A DNA stretch of 10,868 nucleotides from an uncultured Comamonadaceae bacterium (GTDB lineage: Bacteria > Pseudomonadota > Gammaproteobacteria > Burkholderiales > Burkholderiaceae_C): assembly GCA_937893415.1 (NCBI GenBank), contig CALBWZ010000442.1, positions 1 through 10,868 on the forward strand, read 5' to 3'. Within the stretch, counting starts at the first letter, position 1. Every line of letters begins with the position of its first letter. This document shows positions 7,714 through 10,868 of this stretch, in pieces. The notes beneath the pieces were generated by a model. It did no database searches. It saw only the letters and a program-made list of their open reading frames with translations, and was not told where the DNA came from. Position numbers and translations under genes: made by a program.

Positions 7714-8030
7714 GTTGTGTCCCTGCGTTGTGGGTGAGTTGCCAAATGTTGGTCATCAGTCATTATCCATGTGTGCGTGTTGGAACTGATTGCTTCTGTG
7801 GCGCTTTCTGAGCAAAACGGCCCAAGCGAGACCAAAAAGTTGCTCACAGTTTCTGTGTATAACTTTGTTGATAACCAACAAACGCAACCTCAAACAGCCA
7901 AGTAAACCGACTGTTTGTTTAGAATGCACAATATTTAAGCAAAAAATTACATAATAAAATCAATGAGTTGCATATATTTTAATGACTTTAACTGGTGTAA
8001 CACCCCGTTAGGCCATGAATACGGTCATCT
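7714..8030. other. Divergent intergenic region between exbB and xseA, AT-rich
   Basis: 317 bases with no convincing gene. The part 7921-7980 is only about 20% G+C, in sharp contrast to the flanking genes, and must hold the promoters for xseA and probably exbB. On the minus strand a GATAAT -10-like hexamer (7762-7767) lacks a good -35. TGTGTATAA at 7854-7862 fits the DnaA-box consensus on the minus strand (TTATNCACA), and TGTTGATAA at 7866-7874 is one mismatch away. CAAACAG (7891-7897) and CTGTTTG (7911-7917) form a seven-base inverted repeat around 13 bases. Confidence 0.6.
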
Positions 8031-9356
8031 GTGGATGACAAGCCAATGATGGCGGGCGATACGCCAACATCTGCTGGTGCGCCAAGCCCATCAGTATGGG
8101 CCGTTGGTCAGCTGGTCACAGCCGTAGCGCGCAGCTTGGCCCAGAGTTTCAACCCCGTTCGCGTACGCGGTGAGGTGTCTGGCTTCATGCGCGCATCCAG
8201 TGGTCACTGCTACTTCACACTCAAAGACGGTGCTGGCCAAGTGCGCTGTGCCATGTTTAAGCGCGCCGCCTCCATGCTGGTGCAGTTGCCCAAAGACGGC
8301 GACACGGTAGAGGTGATGGGCAAGCTGGACGTCTACCCAGCCAGGGGGGACTTGCAGCTGATTGTGGAATCTATGCGCACGGGCGGGCAGGGTGCCTTGT
8401 TTGAGCGCTTTTTGGCGCTCAAAGCCAAGCTGGAAGAACAAGGTCTGTTTGACGTGCAGCGCAAACGCGCCTTGCCCGAGTACCCATCGCATATTGGAGT
8501 GGTCACATCGCTGGGAGCCGCGGCCTTGCGCGACGTGGTCACCACACTGGAGCGGCGTGCGCCGCATGTTGTGGTGTCCATATTTCCGACCAGCGTGCAG
8601 GGCAACTTGGCACCTGGCGAGCTGGTTGCCGCAATGGGCAAAGCCGCGGTTTACCAAGACCCACAGCGCGGGCCTTGCGATCTGGTGTTGCTGGTCCGCG
8701 GTGGCGGTTCTCTTGAGGACTTGTGGGCCTTCAATGACGAACAACTGGCGCGCAGCATTGCAGCCATGCCCATGCCCGTAGTCAGCGGCGTGGGCCACGA
8801 GACCGATTTTTGCATCAGCGACTTTGTAGCCGACTTGCGCGCACCCACACCCACTGCGGCTGCTGAAATGGCGGCCCCGGCTCAAGCCGACTTGATGGCT
8901 CGGCTCAGAGGTGTACAGGATGACTTGCGCACTGCAACCAGCTTGCAACTCGACAGACGTTGGCAGCGACTAGACCGTTTGGGCGCGCGATTGACCAAAC
9001 CGGTTCAGGCCATTGCTGGGCAGCGCGAGCGCTTGCACAAGCATAAGTTCGCCTTGCAACGAGCTTTGTCCAGGGCGCACGATCTACAGTTGCGCCGCTT
9101 TGAGGTGCTTGAGCAAGGGCTTCAAGACGCTGCTCACCAGTTTCTACAGCGCAAAAGCACTGCGTTGCAGCGCTGGACACTGCGCCTGCAAGGCCTCAAC
9201 CCAACAGCGGCCCTTGACAGGGGCTTTGCATGGGTGCGCCACAGCAATGGTCAAGCCTTGGGCAGTGTGCGCGATGTCCAGCCCGGCCAAGCCTTAACAC
9301 TGTTTGTGCGTGACGGCCAATTGGATGTGGCGGTGAAAGACTCCCGAGCCGACTAG
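8031..9356 (+). CDS. xseA: Exonuclease VII large subunit
   Basis: 441 residues (E. coli 456). This is the catalytic subunit of exonuclease VII, which degrades single-stranded DNA from both ends during repair. An N-terminal OB-fold (about 22-118) includes VRVRGEVSGFMRASSGHCYFTLKD and VEVMGKLDVYPARGDLQL. The catalytic domain carries IGVVTSLGAAALRDV (155-169), LVRGGGSLEDLWAFNDE (221-237), VVSGVGHETDFCISDFVADLRAPTPTAAAE (250-279). A long helical, coiled-coil-like region follows (about 285-390), then the C-terminal LDRGFAWVRHSNGQAL segment. The 8031 start is GTG with a poor Shine-Dalgarno; ATGs at 8046 and 8049 are equally possible because the first 20 residues are not conserved. The small subunit gene xseB is not in this window. 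Confidence 0.96.
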   Translation: MDDKPMMAGDTPTSAGAPSPSVWAVGQLVTAVARSLAQSFNPVRVRGEVSGFMRASSGHCYFTLKDGAGQVRCAMFKRAASMLVQLPKDGDTVEVMGKLDVYPARGDLQLIVESMRTGGQGALFERFLALKAKLEEQGLFDVQRKRALPEYPSHIGVVTSLGAAALRDVVTTLERRAPHVVVSIFPTSVQGNLAPGELVAAMGKAAVYQDPQRGPCDLVLLVRGGGSLEDLWAFNDEQLARSIAAMPMPVVSGVGHETDFCISDFVADLRAPTPTAAAEMAAPAQADLMARLRGVQDDLRTATSLQLDRRWQRLDRLGARLTKPVQAIAGQRERLHKHKFALQRALSRAHDLQLRRFEVLEQGLQDAAHQFLQRKSTALQRWTLRLQGLNPTAALDRGFAWVRHSNGQALGSVRDVQPGQALTLFVRDGQLDVAVKDSRAD

Positions 9357-9402
9357 GGTTTTGTAGGCTGCTTTGGCACACTCAGTCTGTCAGCCCTAGA
9401 AT

Positions 9403-9442
9403 AAGCGTTAACGCTTTGTTAAAGCTAAAGCTTTATTAAGCG
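9403..9442. repeat. Nested palindromes between xseA and sodB
   Basis: AAGCGTTAACGCTT (9403-9416) is a perfect 14-base palindrome. GCTTTGTTAAAGC (9413-9425) is a five-pair hairpin. TAAAGCTTTA (9426-9435) is a perfect 10-base palindrome. An alternative larger hairpin pairs CGCTT (9412-9416) with AAGCG (9438-9442), and TAAAGC (9420-9425) with GCTTTA (9430-9435) around a TAAA loop. No T-run follows, so it is not a standard terminator; an operator or cruciform upstream of sodB is more likely. Confidence 0.6.
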
Positions 9443-9513
9443 CCAGCCTAACGGCTTGCCGCGATACGTTACACAAGTTAGTTAGCCAATTCAATTACTC
9501 ATAAGGAAGCACC

Positions 9514-10095
9514 ATGGAACATACCCTGCCAGCACTGCCATACGCAATCGACGCTTTGGCACCTCATTACAGCCAAGAGGCATTTGAATACCACCACGGT
9601 AAGCACCACAACGCGTATGTGGTGAACCTGAACAACCTGCAAAAAGGCACGGAATTTGAAGCCATGGACTTAGAGTCCATCGTGAAGCAATCGGCCGGTG
9701 GTGTGTACAACAACGCCGCCCAAGTGTGGAACCACTCTTTCTTTTGGAACTGCATGAAGCCCAACGGTGGCGCAGCCCCAACGGGTGCTTTGGCCGATGC
9801 CATCAACACCAAGTTTGGCAGCTACGACGGCTTCAAAGAAGCCTTCGTTAAATCTGCAACAGGCAACTTCGGTTCAGGCTGGACTTGGTTGGTGAAAAAA
9901 GCCGACGGCTCTGTTGACATCGTCAACACCGGCCCTGCCGGCACACCGTTGACCACAGCCGACAAGGCATTGATGACGGTTGACGTGTGGGAACACGCCT
10001 ACTACATCGACTACCGCAATGCACGTCCAAAATTTGTTGAAGCCTTCTTCGACAAGCTGGTGAACTGGGAATTTGCCGAAAAGAACTTTGCCTAA
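9514..10095 (+). CDS. sodB: Superoxide dismutase, iron type
   Basis: 193 residues (E. coli SodB has the same length). It converts superoxide to hydrogen peroxide and oxygen in the cytoplasm. The metal ligands are His27 (FEYHHGKHH), His74 (VWNHSFFW), Asp157 and His161 (DVWEHAYYIDYRN), each one residue on from E. coli. Gln70 (NAAQVWNH) is the glutamine position typical of iron rather than manganese enzymes. The start is firm: AGGAAG lies six to seven nt before the ATG. It is 157 nt downstream of xseA, with a palindrome-rich stretch between, so it probably has its own promoter; no clear Fur box is seen. It ends at a strong terminator. Confidence 0.98.
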   Translation: MEHTLPALPYAIDALAPHYSQEAFEYHHGKHHNAYVVNLNNLQKGTEFEAMDLESIVKQSAGGVYNNAAQVWNHSFFWNCMKPNGGAAPTGALADAINTKFGSYDGFKEAFVKSATGNFGSGWTWLVKKADGSVDIVNTGPAGTPLTTADKALMTVDVWEHAYYIDYRNARPKFVEAFFDKLVNWEFAEKNFA

Positions 10096-10110
10096 ATAGC
10101 CCGTGGTCGA

Positions 10111-10135
10111 GGTGCGACGCTCGCAGCGTTGCGCT
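10111..10135 (+). other. Stable hairpin in the sodB 3' untranslated region
   Basis: GCGACGCT (10114-10121) pairs with AGCGTTGC (10125-10132) around a CGC loop, with one G-U pair; wobble and G-C pairs extend the stem outward to 10111-10135. It starts 15 nt after the sodB stop and precedes the intrinsic terminator. It could protect the mRNA 3' end or be part of a 3'-derived RNA; no function is shown. Confidence 0.5.
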
Positions 10136-10146
10136 GTACCGAACAG

Positions 10147-10179
10147 CCCGCGTTTGATGCTGTCTCACGCGGGTTTTTT
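10147..10179 (+). terminator. Rho-independent terminator of sodB
   Basis: CCCGCGT (10147-10153) pairs with ACGCGGG (10167-10173) over a 13-base loop and is followed by six Ts. It is oriented to end sodB transcripts and lies before the convergent SDR gene. Confidence 0.88.
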
Positions 10180-10232
10180 CTCGTCTTTTCTCTGCCCCAA
10201 CGGGCTTGGCTGCTGGTGACACAGCTCACACG

Positions 10233-10868
10233 TCAGCGCACTGCCCAGCCGCCTGACATTGGAAATACCTGCCCCACAAAGCAATTGGCCGCGTCGCTGC
10301 ACAAGTAGGCCACAAAGCTGGTGTCTTCTAGTGCACTGACCAATCGGCCTAGCGGGACCTCTCGCTTTAGACGTTCTTGAAAGCGTGGGTTGGCCTGCAC
10401 CTCTGCAGGAAAGTAGGTGGGGTTGTCCACAAAATTTTGCGCAATGGCATTGACTTGTATGTTGTCTGGCGCCAACTCAACGCCCACGGCCTGAACAAAC
10501 GCCAACTGCGCACCGCGTGCGGCGCTGTAACTGGCCGTGCGCTTCATACCCCTCAACGCAGCGGCGCTGCCCATGACAATGACTTTGCCACCCCCTCTGG
10601 CCTTCATGCCTGGCACCACAGCGCGCAGCAGTCTGGGCAGTGGGTCGACCATGACTTCAAACACTTGGCGCCACTCGTCGTCTTGAATATCGGCTACAGG
10701 CGTAGAGGGCGCAGCCATGGCCAGGTTGATAACCAACACGTCCAATGGCCCGGCACTGTCAATGAGTGCCTGGGCGTCGTGGGGCAGTGTCAGTACGCGT
10801 GTATCGGAGATGACATGCGCGCCATGGTCAGCCAACTCGTGCAGCCGATGGCGACGAACAGATTGGTC
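10233..10868 (-). CDS. SDR-fold protein with Ser-Tyr-Arg triad, halohydrin dehalogenase-like (5' end outside window)
   Basis: The frame is open to the window edge, so the true start is missing; about 211 C-terminal residues are visible. The TTG at 10835 should not be taken as the start, since SDR sequence (HRLHELADHGAHVISDT) runs across it. Numbered from that TTG: catalytic Ser90 in KVIVMGSAAALRG, Tyr103 and Arg107 in ASYSAARGAQ. The spacing is exactly S-x12-Y-x3-R, the triad pattern of halohydrin dehalogenases, whereas ordinary short-chain dehydrogenases have YxxxK. The region NFVDNPTYFPAEVQANPRFQERL through EVPLGRL and the C-terminal FVGQVFPMSGGW also resemble the HheA/HheC group as I remember it. 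Such enzymes eliminate halide from vicinal halohydrins to give epoxides, without NAD(P)H. The N-terminal pocket that would decide between nucleotide and halide binding lies outside the window. Alternatives are a divergent or inactive SDR. Confidence 0.85.
   Translation of the reverse strand, partial: DQSVRRHRLHELADHGAHVISDTRVLTLPHDAQALIDSAGPLDVLVINLAMAAPSTPVADIQDDEWRQVFEVMVDPLPRLLRAVVPGMKARGGGKVIVMGSAAALRGMKRTASYSAARGAQLAFVQAVGVELAPDNIQVNAIAQNFVDNPTYFPAEVQANPRFQERLKREVPLGRLVSALEDTSFVAYLCSDAANCFVGQVFPMSGGWAVR

Noticed and set aside
7714..8030. Chromosomal replication origin
   Set aside because: Only one consensus DnaA box and two near matches are present, and none of dnaA, dnaN, rpmH or parA/B is nearby. 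It is kept only as a regulatory curiosity.
8091..8948. 285-codon open frame on the minus strand opposite xseA
   Set aside because: It lies entirely inside xseA, which has all its family motifs. The translation shows no recognisable family and has the Cys/His/Arg-rich look of an antisense shadow.

Overview
The window looks like a chromosomal segment of a betaproteobacterium, most likely order Burkholderiales and close to Comamonadaceae. The basis is protein character (long-linker LexA, ExbB/ExbD beside LpxK, a Trm112-type protein starting [11 protein letters not shown]-type iron SOD) and gene order. No alignment or tree was run. All genes are chromosomal in character. I see no insertion sequence, prophage, CRISPR array, tRNA or rRNA.

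Layout, left to right. (1) 68-1093 (-): a D-2-hydroxyacid dehydrogenase homologue that has lost its NAD-binding glycine motif and its catalytic arginine. (2) 1235-1522 (-): a 95-residue protein of unknown function lying downstream of lexA (1617-2282, -) and ending at a strong terminator (1153-1187). (3) lexA is divergent from an L-asparaginase-family gene (2393-3520, +). The 110-bp gap between them holds two perfect CTGT-N8-ACAG LexA boxes plus a degenerate third, and the last box runs into the asparaginase ribosome-binding site. (4) A long minus-strand block, read from 7713 down to 3642: exbB-exbD-lpxK-Trm112-kdsB-adk. The first five genes overlap or are separated by at most about 12 nt and look like one transcription unit. 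adk follows after 136 nt and ends at a hairpin terminator (3575-3595). (5) A 317-bp divergent intergenic region (7714-8030) with a very AT-rich core and DnaA-box-like sequences, then xseA (8031-9356, +) and sodB (9514-10095, +), with a palindrome-rich gap between them and a clear terminator after sodB. (6) 10233-10868 (-): a short-chain dehydrogenase/reductase-fold protein cut by the window edge. Its catalytic triad is Ser-Tyr-Arg rather than Ser-Tyr-Lys, and its C-terminal half resembles halohydrin dehalogenases.

How the genes fit together. ExbB/ExbD are proton-channel subunits of a TonB-type energising complex in the inner membrane. LpxK, KdsB and probably the small Trm112-like protein belong to lipid A/Kdo biogenesis, so that block is an envelope operon followed by the housekeeping adenylate kinase. 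LexA, XseA (exonuclease VII) and SodB are DNA-damage and oxidative-stress functions but are not adjacent enough to call one regulon. The items most worth a second look are the halohydrin-dehalogenase-like SDR, the degenerate dehydrogenase, and the LexA-box array that may put an asparaginase under SOS control.
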